28,738 nucleotides of DNA. Source: DATAXP01 sp036272935. Its GTDB lineage: Bacteria; Planctomycetota; Planctomycetia; Pirellulales; PNKZ01. Made by a program: the position numbers and the translations under genes. Shown here one piece after another: positions 20,200 through 27,718 of this stretch. The notes under the pieces are model-generated. The model ran no database searches. It was not told where the DNA came from and was given only the letters and a program-made list of their open reading frames with translations. Location of the stretch: positions 1 through 28,738 of the forward strand of contig DATAXP010000102.1 in NCBI GenBank assembly GCA_036272935.1. Direction: 5' to 3'. Position 1 is the stretch's first letter; each line of letters begins with the position of its first letter.

Positions 20200-20208
20200 G
20201 GTGCGCCG

Positions 20209-21792
20209 ATGTCCGCCGGCCAATCGCAAGGCGACAACCAGGGGCAATCGCTGTCGCTGGCGGGCGGGCACAATCCGTGGCTGGTCGCGTTGATCGTTTC
20301 GATCGCCACGTTCATGGAGGTGCTCGACACCAGCATCGCCAATGTCGCCCTGCGCCACATTGCCGGCGGACTTGCCGCCAGCAACGACGAAGCGACCTGG
20401 GTGCTCACTAGCTACCTGGTTTCCAACGCCATCATCTTGCCGATCAGCGGCTGGCTGGCCACGGTCATTGGGCGCAAGCGGTTCTACATGCTCTGCGTGG
20501 CGCTATTCACCGTGAGTTCGCTGTTGTGCGGGCTGGCTCCTTCGCTCGAGTGGCTGATTGTTTTCCGCGTGATGCAGGGAATCGGCGGCGGCGGTCTCGC
20601 TCCGAGTGAGCAATCGATTCTGGCCGACACGTTCCCTCCCGCAAAGCGCGGAATGGCGTTCGCGCTGTACGGCGTAGCGGTGGTCGTGGCGCCGGCGGTC
20701 GGGCCGACCCTTGGCGGCTGGATCACCGACAACTACACCTGGCGCTGGGTGTTCCTGATCAACGTGCCGGTCGGCATCGGTTCGCTGTTGCTGAGCTGGC
20801 TGGTGCTCGTGGAACCTTCGGCCGAAACGCGCAACCGTCGTAAGCTGATCCGCCGGGGGCTGAGGGTCGACTACATCGGCTTTCTGCTCGTGGCCGTGGG
20901 CCTGGCCTGCTTGCAGGTGGTGCTCGACAAAGGTCAACGTGACGACTGGTTCGGGTCGAATTTCATTGTCACCTTCGCCACGATCTCCGCCATCTCATTG
21001 GCGATCCTGGTCCCTTGGGAGTTCACGCGCGACGAGCCGATCGTCGATCTGCCGCTGCTCAAAAATCGCGGGTTTCTGGCGGCCAACCTGGTGATGCTGG
21101 CGATGGGCTTCATCTTGTATGGCACCACGCAGCTCCTGCCGCAGTTGGTCCAGGAGTTGATGGGCTACAACGCCACCTGGGCGGGACTGGTGATCACGCC
21201 CGGCGGTGTCGCGGTGATGTTCATGATGCCGGTCGTCGGCTTTCTGCTCGGGCGCGTGCAGGCCAAGTGGCTGATCGCCCTGGGGCTGGTGATCGAAGCG
21301 ATCGCGCTGGCCCACATGAGCGGGTTCAATGCCGACATGTCGTTCGGCCACATCGCCATGGCGCGGATCATCCAGGCGGCCGGCATCGCGTTCCTGTTCG
21401 TGCCCACGTCGACCGTCGCCTACGCCGGTCTGCCGCCGGGCAAGAACAACAACGCCTCAGCCCTCGTGAACCTGTCGCGGAACCTCGGCGGCAGCATCGG
21501 CATCTCGCTGGCGCAGACGATGCTCGCCCGGCGCAGCCAATTGCACCAGACGCGACTCGTTGAGCATCTCACTCCGTATGATGCCGCGTTTCGCGACGCT
21601 GTAAGCCAATTCCCCGTGGCCAACGTCGACCACAGCACGCCGCTGGCGGCCATCTACCATGCCATGCAGCAGCAGGCCACGCTGCTTTCGTTCATCGACA
21701 TTTTTTACGTTCTGGCATGGACGGCGGTGTGCATGTTGCCGTTGGTCCTGTTGCTCCGTGCTACCAAGCCGGGGCAAGCCGCGATGCACTAA
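20209..21792 (+). CDS. DHA2-family MFS drug transporter (EmrB/QacA type)
   Basis: A 527-aa inner-membrane proton antiporter expected to have 14 membrane helices. Family motifs are visible: LDTSIANVALRHIAGG in helix 1, SGWLATVIGRKR in loop 2-3, RVMQGIGGGG in helix 4 and GVAVVVAPAVGPTLGGWI (antiporter motif C) in helix 5. Length fits the DHA2 group (about 500-550). It is paired with the EmrA-like adaptor immediately upstream, so the two should form one export machine, possibly with an outer channel encoded elsewhere. Substrates of DHA2 pumps are hydrophobic drugs or metabolites, and here the substrate is unknown. It converges with the minus-strand pyruvyltransferase-family gene with only 6 bp between the ends. 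Confidence 0.94.
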   Translation: MSAGQSQGDNQGQSLSLAGGHNPWLVALIVSIATFMEVLDTSIANVALRHIAGGLAASNDEATWVLTSYLVSNAIILPISGWLATVIGRKRFYMLCVALFTVSSLLCGLAPSLEWLIVFRVMQGIGGGGLAPSEQSILADTFPPAKRGMAFALYGVAVVVAPAVGPTLGGWITDNYTWRWVFLINVPVGIGSLLLSWLVLVEPSAETRNRRKLIRRGLRVDYIGFLLVAVGLACLQVVLDKGQRDDWFGSNFIVTFATISAISLAILVPWEFTRDEPIVDLPLLKNRGFLAANLVMLAMGFILYGTTQLLPQLVQELMGYNATWAGLVITPGGVAVMFMMPVVGFLLGRVQAKWLIALGLVIEAIALAHMSGFNADMSFGHIAMARIIQAAGIAFLFVPTSTVAYAGLPPGKNNNASALVNLSRNLGGSIGISLAQTMLARRSQLHQTRLVEHLTPYDAAFRDAVSQFPVANVDHSTPLAAIYHAMQQQATLLSFIDIFYVLAWTAVCMLPLVLLLRATKPGQAAMH

Positions 21793-21798
21793 CTGCGG

Positions 21799-23040
21799 TC
21801 ACGCTTCCAAATTCCGCTTCACGACCGCCATCGTCTCGCGTTGCCGCTGCTCGACGAATTGCCGGGCTTTGGCGGCCTTCGTGCGCGCCGCGGCGGGATC
21901 GTTCGCCAGGCTCAATACGGTCGGCACCAGCCTCGCCACGTCGGCCGGCTCGTCCATATCGAACAACCAATCGGCTAGGCCGATGTCGCGCCACATCAGC
22001 CCCTTGGTGGTCTGCTCGGCAAACCGTCCCACCAAGGCCGGCACGCCGTTGCCGATGCACATGATCGGCGAGTGCATCTCCAATCCGAACAGCCCCGCCG
22101 AGCGTACGTACGTGCTCAACGCCTCGTCGGTCAGCCAATACTTGTCGCGCCACACAACGCGCCCCAGCACGTCAGCCGGCAGTTTGTCGAACAGCATCTC
22201 CTTGCCCACGGCAATCTGCGTTTCGTCCTCGGGGCAAATGAGCACTTTCATCGGCGTCTCGCGCGCGACGGCAGTGATCGCTTCGCGCAGCGGCCGATGA
22301 TCGTGCTCCTTCAGCTCTTCATTTCGGGCATCGCGTTTGGCATCGAAGGGACGGTTCTTGCGTGCGATCAGCCAATACGGCGTGTACCGCAGCCGCGGAA
22401 TCACGCACAGGAACTTGCCTTCTTCCAGATCGTGGCTGCGCAGGAACGACTCGGCCGCCGCGTCGTTCCGCAGGTCGACGGCAAACGCGGCATCGGGACC
22501 GAACTCCATTACCGGGCACGTGCAGCCGGCCTTCTTAGCACCTTCGAGCGAGACCGAGTCGCGAAAGAAGGCGAACCGCGCGCCGCTTAGCAGCTCGATC
22601 GTCGCCGGCTGCGGGTCGTTGAGCGTGATGCCGTAGACGCCGTAAGGCTTGCCCGTCTCGGTCGACCAGCGTCGCACGTCCTTCTCGGCCACGAACGATG
22701 CCCCCGACCCGTGGAAGAGAAAGTCGCAGTGCTTGAACGCCTGATCGATTGCCTCCTTCCCCTGGGCGATCTTCAACTGCGGAAAACGGCGTTTGAGCAG
22801 ATCGTCGACCCCTTGATCGATGCTGCTTGGCCAGAGCGTCACTTCAACGCCCGGCACATATTCGTACAGCAGCCGCAGCGCGCCGGGCGTGTGGCCGATG
22901 TCGCCGATGTTTACCGTCTGCCATCCAGAGCGCAGCAAAACTCGCGGCTGCCTCGGTGCGTCGGCCGCGCTGGCGATCAAACCAAACTGCGATAACGCCA
23001 ACCCGCTGCCGGCGCTCAGCATGAATCCACGGCGACGCAT
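21799..23040 (-). CDS. Tat-exported polysaccharide pyruvyltransferase-family protein
   Basis: A 413-aa protein resembling the polysaccharide pyruvyl transferase (CsaB/PssM-like) family, whose members add pyruvate ketals to sugars. Visible features are NIGDIGHTPGALRLL near the N-terminus (NxGD type), FLFHGSGASFV, a middle part with FGPDAAFAV and FLCVIPRLRYTPYW, and GLEMHSPIMCIGNGVPAL near the C-terminus, equivalent to the RLHxxI segment. The N-terminus MRRRGFMLSAGSGLALSQF is a twin-arginine-type signal, unusual for an enzyme that needs phosphoenolpyruvate. It may therefore have another role or act before export. It lies 35 bp downstream of the secreted peptidase gene on the same strand, probably in one operon. 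Confidence 0.78.
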   Translation of the reverse strand: MRRRGFMLSAGSGLALSQFGLIASAADAPRQPRVLLRSGWQTVNIGDIGHTPGALRLLYEYVPGVEVTLWPSSIDQGVDDLLKRRFPQLKIAQGKEAIDQAFKHCDFLFHGSGASFVAEKDVRRWSTETGKPYGVYGITLNDPQPATIELLSGARFAFFRDSVSLEGAKKAGCTCPVMEFGPDAAFAVDLRNDAAAESFLRSHDLEEGKFLCVIPRLRYTPYWLIARKNRPFDAKRDARNEELKEHDHRPLREAITAVARETPMKVLICPEDETQIAVGKEMLFDKLPADVLGRVVWRDKYWLTDEALSTYVRSAGLFGLEMHSPIMCIGNGVPALVGRFAEQTTKGLMWRDIGLADWLFDMDEPADVARLVPTVLSLANDPAAARTKAAKARQFVEQRQRETMAVVKRNLEA

Positions 23041-23075
23041 GTTCCGCCTTTCTCTTGTTGCCCTGGAGATTGTCT

Positions 23076-24248
23076 TCAGTTGACGTGAGGCATCATGCGC
23101 GGCACGGAGCCGATATCGAGCAGCGATGGCAGCGGCTCGGGAGGACCGAGATTGAGTCGGCTGCGCAGCTCGGCTTTGTCTTGAAGGGTGAGCGGCACGA
23201 AAACAACCGGGTCCTGAATATCACTGGGATTGACCACACGATACGCTGCGACGTGCCGGCCTTCCACCCTCGGCAAACGGCCGTAGCCATACATGTAGTT
23301 GTCGATGCGGTCGAAGAAATCGCCGAGCGTCAACTGCCGCGGCCGAGGCTGGTTGACGTAATACAGTTGAACCACCGCCTCCCAGAATCGCGGGACAAAC
23401 AGCTCGCCACCCTTGGCGAATGCCTCGCGATCACGATTCACGCTGGCAATCATCGTCGGCAGAGAGAAAACGCCCGATCGATGCCGTTGGCCCTGCTCCT
23501 CGATGGCCGCGCCAAGGTTGATCGCAAAGTTTGCGCTGAAGCACGAGTCGATGACAATCACCAGATGACTCAGATCAAGCGGATCGTCGGGCGAACGTGT
23601 TCGCGCTCCCGCGCACAGTGCCGCAGCCAGCTCACGACACTGGATCTTGTATTCTTGGATTTCTTCAGGTAGCCCGTGGCCGAGGATCACCAGCGTGGCA
23701 GGCTGTACGCCCGCCGCGAGGCGCTCGACCACCGCGAGGTATTCGGCGGTGAACTGCGCGAGTGTCTGCTGGGTTTCGTCGAGCTTGAACACGCTCGCAG
23801 GCGCGCCGTACGCTGCGGCCATGGTGGTGATGATCTGCCGCTGCAATCCGCGTTCGGGTCCAAGCAGCGCGACAATCGACCGACCGGGACCGATGACCAC
23901 GGTATTGTCGGTCTCTTTCCGCTTGCGAACGATGAACTCTGCCAACCGGCCGACGAACTCAGTCTGCTGCGGGATGGTCAAGGAGCGGAAATGCGCGCGG
24001 TGTTCGAGAATGAAATAGTACAGCGACGGTTCGAGTCGCTGCCATTGCGACGGCGACATGCTGACCGTGGCATTTCCGATCTCGTGCAGGCCCAACGCCT
24101 GGCGAAAGGCCTCAAGGTTATCGAGACTGGCGTTCAGGTCGGGCCGCGAAGGCGCATCGGCTGGCTGCTGAGCCGGCGCGACAGTCTGCACGAGCGCAAG
24201 CGTTGCCGCGAGCACGCACGCCGAAATGTACAATCGCCGCCGATGCAT
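23076..24248 (-). CDS. Secreted caspase/legumain-like (clan CD) cysteine peptidase
   Basis: A 390-aa protein with a likely Sec signal peptide (MHRRRLYISACVLAATLALVQ, ending near APAQQ). The start at 24248 places the signal at the N-terminus. Upstream in-frame codons look non-coding. The catalytic dyad of clan CD peptidases can be recognised: His191 in LVILGHGLPEE and Cys236 in LVIVIDSCFSANFA, each after a hydrophobic strand, with the 45-residue spacing typical of caspase/C13 folds. A further strand TMIASVNRDREAFAKGG fits the substrate-pocket part. An N-terminal helical region (about 40-130) is unassigned. Neighbour: the pyruvyltransferase-family gene, 35 bp downstream. Substrate and processing are unknown. 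Alternative: an inactive pseudo-peptidase, but both residues are present. Confidence 0.72.
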   Translation of the reverse strand: MHRRRLYISACVLAATLALVQTVAPAQQPADAPSRPDLNASLDNLEAFRQALGLHEIGNATVSMSPSQWQRLEPSLYYFILEHRAHFRSLTIPQQTEFVGRLAEFIVRKRKETDNTVVIGPGRSIVALLGPERGLQRQIITTMAAAYGAPASVFKLDETQQTLAQFTAEYLAVVERLAAGVQPATLVILGHGLPEEIQEYKIQCRELAAALCAGARTRSPDDPLDLSHLVIVIDSCFSANFAINLGAAIEEQGQRHRSGVFSLPTMIASVNRDREAFAKGGELFVPRFWEAVVQLYYVNQPRPRQLTLGDFFDRIDNYMYGYGRLPRVEGRHVAAYRVVNPSDIQDPVVFVPLTLQDKAELRSRLNLGPPEPLPSLLDIGSVPRMMPHVN

Positions 24249-24444
24249 GCAGCACCCTGAAGCGTTGCTGGTTCCCGCTTGGTTAACTCTACCATCATAG
24301 AACGGTTTTATCGGCGAAGCAGCAAGCACCCCGAGCGACTGCATCGTGAGACTGGTGTTTCCACCGATCGGCACCACCTGCTACGATGACCGTGTATCGA
24401 TTCTGTCATTTGCATTGGTGCTGAACTATCAAGGGCTTCGGGCG
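24249..24444. other. Divergent intergenic region, peptidase versus export operon
   Basis: About 196 bp between the secreted peptidase (-) and the export adaptor (+). A longer adaptor start at 24346 is possible, but its extra residues are unconserved. Promoters for both directions should be here. I see no clear -35/-10 pair or operator. Confidence 0.4.
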
Positions 24445-25653
24445 ATGGTGATCGAGAGTTTATCCAATCCTCCTCACTTGTCGACCGACAAGCCCTCGAA
24501 ATCCGGAGCGAAAGGCTCGGAGCCAGGCAAGAACGAAACGCTGCGGCAACGAGTGCAGTCTCTGCGATTGCCGGCCGAGGTGACCGCCTCGCGACGGCGT
24601 GGCTCGTGGTTTCCTTGGCTGCTGTGCCTGTGTTTCGCCGGGCTTTCGGGCTGGCTGGGATACCGGCAGTTCCTCGCGCCGACGGCCGTGCCGAAGGCTT
24701 CACGCCCGGCAGCGACTCCGGTGGCCGGCGCCAACGAGCCGACCGCTCCCGAGGGCCCGGTGGCGCTGGAATCGAAGGGATACATCATCCCGGCGCATCA
24801 AATCCTCGTGAGCCCCCAGGTCACCGGCCGCGTCGAAAAACTCTCGATCGAAGAAGGCCGCCGGGTGCAGCGCGGCGACGTGCTCGCCGAATTGGAAAAG
24901 ACCGATTACCAGGCCGACTTGGCGCGGGCCCAAGCATCGTTGGCTGCGGCAAAGTTCAAGCTCCTGGAGCTTGAGAGCGGCAACCGGCCCGAAGAGATCG
25001 AGCAAGCGAAGTCCGAACTGGCCGAGACCGAAGCGCAGCGCGACCAACTGCAAGCGGAGTGGCAGCGCAACGGTCGGCTACGCGCCAGCAAGATGGTCAC
25101 CGACATGGATTACGAAAAGTCGGAAAGCGCGTACTATGCAATGGCCCACCGCACCGTACGGTTGAAGCATGCATTGACCGTGATGGTCGAAGGCCCGCGC
25201 CGCGAGCGGATCGACCTGGCGAAGGCTGAGGTGCAGCAGGCCGAGGCCGAGTCGGCACGCGCTCGTTGGCGGCTCGACAACTGCACGATCCGTGCGCCGG
25301 TTTCGGGCACCATCCTCAAGAAGAACGCCGAGGAGGGGAACATCGTCAATCCCGGAGCGTTCAACGGTAGCTTCAGCCTGTGCGAGATGGCCGACCTGGC
25401 CGATCTGGAAGTCGACCTGGCGATCCAGGAGCGCGACATAGCGCTGGTACACAAGGGGCAGAAGTGCAAAGTGCGCAGCGAAGCGTTTCCCGAGCGTGTC
25501 TACGATGGCGAGGTGTCGCGGCTGATGCCGATTGCCGACCGTGCCAAGGGGGCGATTCCGGTGCGCGTGAAGCTGTACGTGCCGGCCGACGAGCAAGGCG
25601 TCTACCTCAAGCCCGAAATGGGAACGATCGTGCAGTTCCTGCGCGGCGCGTAA
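24445..25653 (+). CDS. HlyD/MacA-type periplasmic adaptor of an ABC exporter
   Basis: A 402-aa membrane-fusion protein for the ABC transporter encoded next. A polar N-terminus of about 50 residues precedes one membrane helix (WFPWLLCLCFAGLSGWLGY). A short Pro/Ala linker is followed by the barrel and lipoyl half (SKGYIIPAHQILVSPQVTGRVEKL, cited here only as positions about 110-135, and VQRGDVLAELEKTDYQADLARA). A coiled-coil hairpin comes next, then the second lipoyl half (LDNCTIRAPVSGTILKK) and the beta-barrel to the end. The ATG at 24445 is preferred to 24346 because the upstream extension is unconserved. The ATPase gene starts 46 bp downstream, with a strong hairpin between. The arrangement is that of DevBCA/MacAB exporters, which push substrates from the periplasm or outer leaflet. 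Confidence 0.9.
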   Translation: MVIESLSNPPHLSTDKPSKSGAKGSEPGKNETLRQRVQSLRLPAEVTASRRRGSWFPWLLCLCFAGLSGWLGYRQFLAPTAVPKASRPAATPVAGANEPTAPEGPVALESKGYIIPAHQILVSPQVTGRVEKLSIEEGRRVQRGDVLAELEKTDYQADLARAQASLAAAKFKLLELESGNRPEEIEQAKSELAETEAQRDQLQAEWQRNGRLRASKMVTDMDYEKSESAYYAMAHRTVRLKHALTVMVEGPRRERIDLAKAEVQQAEAESARARWRLDNCTIRAPVSGTILKKNAEEGNIVNPGAFNGSFSLCEMADLADLEVDLAIQERDIALVHKGQKCKVRSEAFPERVYDGEVSRLMPIADRAKGAIPVRVKLYVPADEQGVYLKPEMGTIVQFLRGA

Positions 25654-25657
25654 GCAT

Positions 25658-25685
25658 GAGCCCCCGGCGAGAGAGCCGGGGGCTC
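25658..25685. repeat. Strong GC hairpin between adaptor and ATPase genes
   Basis: GAGCCCCCGGC (25658-25668) pairs perfectly with GCCGGGGGCTC (25675-25685) around a 6-nt loop. It has no T-run, so it is more likely an RNA-stability or partial read-through element, or a dispersed palindrome, than a true terminator within this operon. Confidence 0.65.
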
Positions 25686-25699
25686 AAAGCGATCGATCT

Positions 25700-26428
25700 A
25701 TGTCTCGCACTCCCATCGTTCGTGTTGAAGAAGTGCACAAGTTCTTTGTGCGCGGCAGCGAGCAGGTCGACGTCCTCAACGGGCTTAACCTCACGGTGCC
25801 CGAAGGCGAATTTCTGGCACTCATGGGCCCCAGCGGATCGGGCAAGACCACGCTGTTGAATCTGATCGCAGGGCTCGATCGTCCGACGACCGGCGAGGTG
25901 TGGGTCGGCCGCGAGCTCGTCTCGAAGATGAACGAGACGCAACTGGCCCGCTGGCGGACGCGTCATGTGGGGTTCATCTTCCAGTTCTACCACTTGTTGG
26001 GCGTGTTGAGCGCGTTCGAAAACGTCGAGATGCCCCTGCTGTTGCTGCCGCTTTCGGCTGCCGAGCGCCGCCGGCGCGTGACGACTGCCCTGGAACTGGT
26101 TGGATTGAAGAATCGCATGCGGCATCGGCCAGGACAATTGTCGGGCGGTCAGCAGCAGCGTGTGGGCATTGCCCGGGCGATCGTCACCGATCCAACGTTG
26201 ATCGTAGCCGACGAACCGACCGGCGATCTCGACGCCCGCAGCGCCGAGGAAATCCTCGACCTGCTCGAGGAACTGCAAGCTTCGCTCGACAAGACAATCA
26301 TTCTGGTCACTCACGATGCCAGGGCTGCCGAGCGCGCGCATCGGGTGCTGCACCTAGACAAGGGACGTTTGGCGAGCGAAGAACGCAGAACTGCCAGCCT
26401 GGCTCGCAGCGCCAGCGAAGGGGCATAG
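25700..26428 (+). CDS. ABC transporter ATPase, MacB/LolD/DevA type
   Basis: A 242-aa cytoplasmic ATPase that powers the export complex. Walker A is GPSGSGKTT (Lys49), the Q-loop region is FIFQFYHLLGVLSAFENVE (typical of LolD/MacB/FtsE-like ATPases), the signature is LSGGQQQRV (147-155), Walker B is LIVADEPTGDLD (Asp171, Glu172), and the switch histidine is in ILVTHDARAAE. Length is normal for the family. It lies between the adaptor gene and two FtsX-type permease genes, all on the same strand with short gaps, so the four should form one operon and one complex. The substrate is not predictable from sequence. Confidence 0.95.
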   Translation: MSRTPIVRVEEVHKFFVRGSEQVDVLNGLNLTVPEGEFLALMGPSGSGKTTLLNLIAGLDRPTTGEVWVGRELVSKMNETQLARWRTRHVGFIFQFYHLLGVLSAFENVEMPLLLLPLSAAERRRRVTTALELVGLKNRMRHRPGQLSGGQQQRVGIARAIVTDPTLIVADEPTGDLDARSAEEILDLLEELQASLDKTIILVTHDARAAERAHRVLHLDKGRLASEERRTASLARSASEGA

Positions 26429-26455
26429 CCGCTTGACCGACCGTGGCAGCCGTCG

Positions 26456-27703
26456 ATGAAATTCGTTTTCCTCATTCTCAAGAATCTACGGCGAAACCTG
26501 CTCCGCACCGTGCTCACGGCGCTGGGGACCGTCGTGCTGGTGTTCGTAGTGACGCTGGTCTGGTCGGTGTTGTCGTTCCTCGACGACGTGACCAGCGAGA
26601 AGAGCACCAATCTGAAGGCGATCGTCACCGAGCGATGGCAGATTCCCAGCCAGATGCCGTTCGCCTATGCAGCGACGTTGGCCGATGGAGCCGCACGCAA
26701 ATCGGGCGACGTGCACCCGATTGATTCGATGACCTGGCAATTCTTCGGCGGCACGCTCGATCCCAAGAGCCGCACGCGCGAGAACCTGGTGTTCGCCATC
26801 GCCATGCAGCCGCGCAAGATGATCACCATGATGGACGAGCTGGACCGGCTCACCGGCGACGATGCCGCCGAGATGGAGCGCATCCTGCGCCTGATGGAAA
26901 GCAACCGCCGTGGGATCGTCATTGGCCGTGAGCGCCTGGCGGCGATCGACAAGCGCGTCGGCGAACGAATTGTGCTGCACGGGCTGAACTACAAGGACAT
27001 CAACCTCGAATTCGATATCGTCGGCACGTTCTCGGTCCCGCGGTACGATCAGACCGCCGTGATGAACCGCGAGTACTTGAACGAAGCGCTCGATGAATAC
27101 GCCCGCACCCACCGTGGCGAAAAACACCCAATGGTGCAAAAGACGCTGAACTTGGTGTGGGTGCGAGTGCCCGATCAGCAGAGCTATTCCCGCGTCGCCG
27201 AACAGATCATGTCGTCGCCGTATTACTCGATGCCGGCCGTGAAGGTCGAAACCGAATCGTCCGGCGTGTCGGCGTTTCTTGAATCGTACCGCGACCTGAT
27301 TTGGGGGATGCGTTGGCTATTGTCGCCGGCGATCCTGGTCACCTTGTCGCTGATCATCTCCAACGCCATCAGCATCAGCGTTCGCGAGCGCCGCTTGGAG
27401 ATGGCCGTGCTGAAGGTGCTCGGCTTTCTGCCAAGGCACATCATGCTGCTGGTGCTCGGCGAAGCGGTGCTCGTCGGTACGCTGGCCGGCCTGGCGAGCG
27501 CGACGGGCACCTATTACGTGGTCAACGACTGCCTCGGCGGCCTCAAGTTTCCGATCGCGTTTTTTCCGGCGTTCTTTATCCCACGCGCGGCGATCGGCTG
27601 GGGGCTGACGATCGGCCTGACAACGTCGTTGTTGGGCAGCATCGTGCCGGCCTGGGGGGCACGCACGGTGCGCGTGTCGGACGTGTTTGCAAAGGTGGCC
27701 TAA
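26456..27703 (+). CDS. ABC transporter permease, FtsX/MacB type (first of two)
   Basis: A 415-aa inner-membrane permease. The first membrane helix is near the N-terminus (TVLTALGTVVLVFVVTLVWSV). A large extracytoplasmic domain follows (about 45-275), then the C-terminal FtsX domain with three helices (LLSPAILVTLSLIISNAIS, MLLVLGEAVLVGTLAGLAS, IGWGLTIGLTTSLLGSIVP). Between the first two of these is the conserved cytoplasmic loop RERRLEMAVLKVLG, which contacts the ATPase. The start at 26456 gives MKFVFLILKNLRRN, typical of this family. It is 27 bp after the ATPase gene and 15 bp before a second, different permease gene, so a heterodimeric transporter core is likely. Confidence 0.92.
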   Translation: MKFVFLILKNLRRNLLRTVLTALGTVVLVFVVTLVWSVLSFLDDVTSEKSTNLKAIVTERWQIPSQMPFAYAATLADGAARKSGDVHPIDSMTWQFFGGTLDPKSRTRENLVFAIAMQPRKMITMMDELDRLTGDDAAEMERILRLMESNRRGIVIGRERLAAIDKRVGERIVLHGLNYKDINLEFDIVGTFSVPRYDQTAVMNREYLNEALDEYARTHRGEKHPMVQKTLNLVWVRVPDQQSYSRVAEQIMSSPYYSMPAVKVETESSGVSAFLESYRDLIWGMRWLLSPAILVTLSLIISNAISISVRERRLEMAVLKVLGFLPRHIMLLVLGEAVLVGTLAGLASATGTYYVVNDCLGGLKFPIAFFPAFFIPRAAIGWGLTIGLTTSLLGSIVPAWGARTVRVSDVFAKVA

Positions 27704-27718
27704 CGCTTGCGGCTTAGC

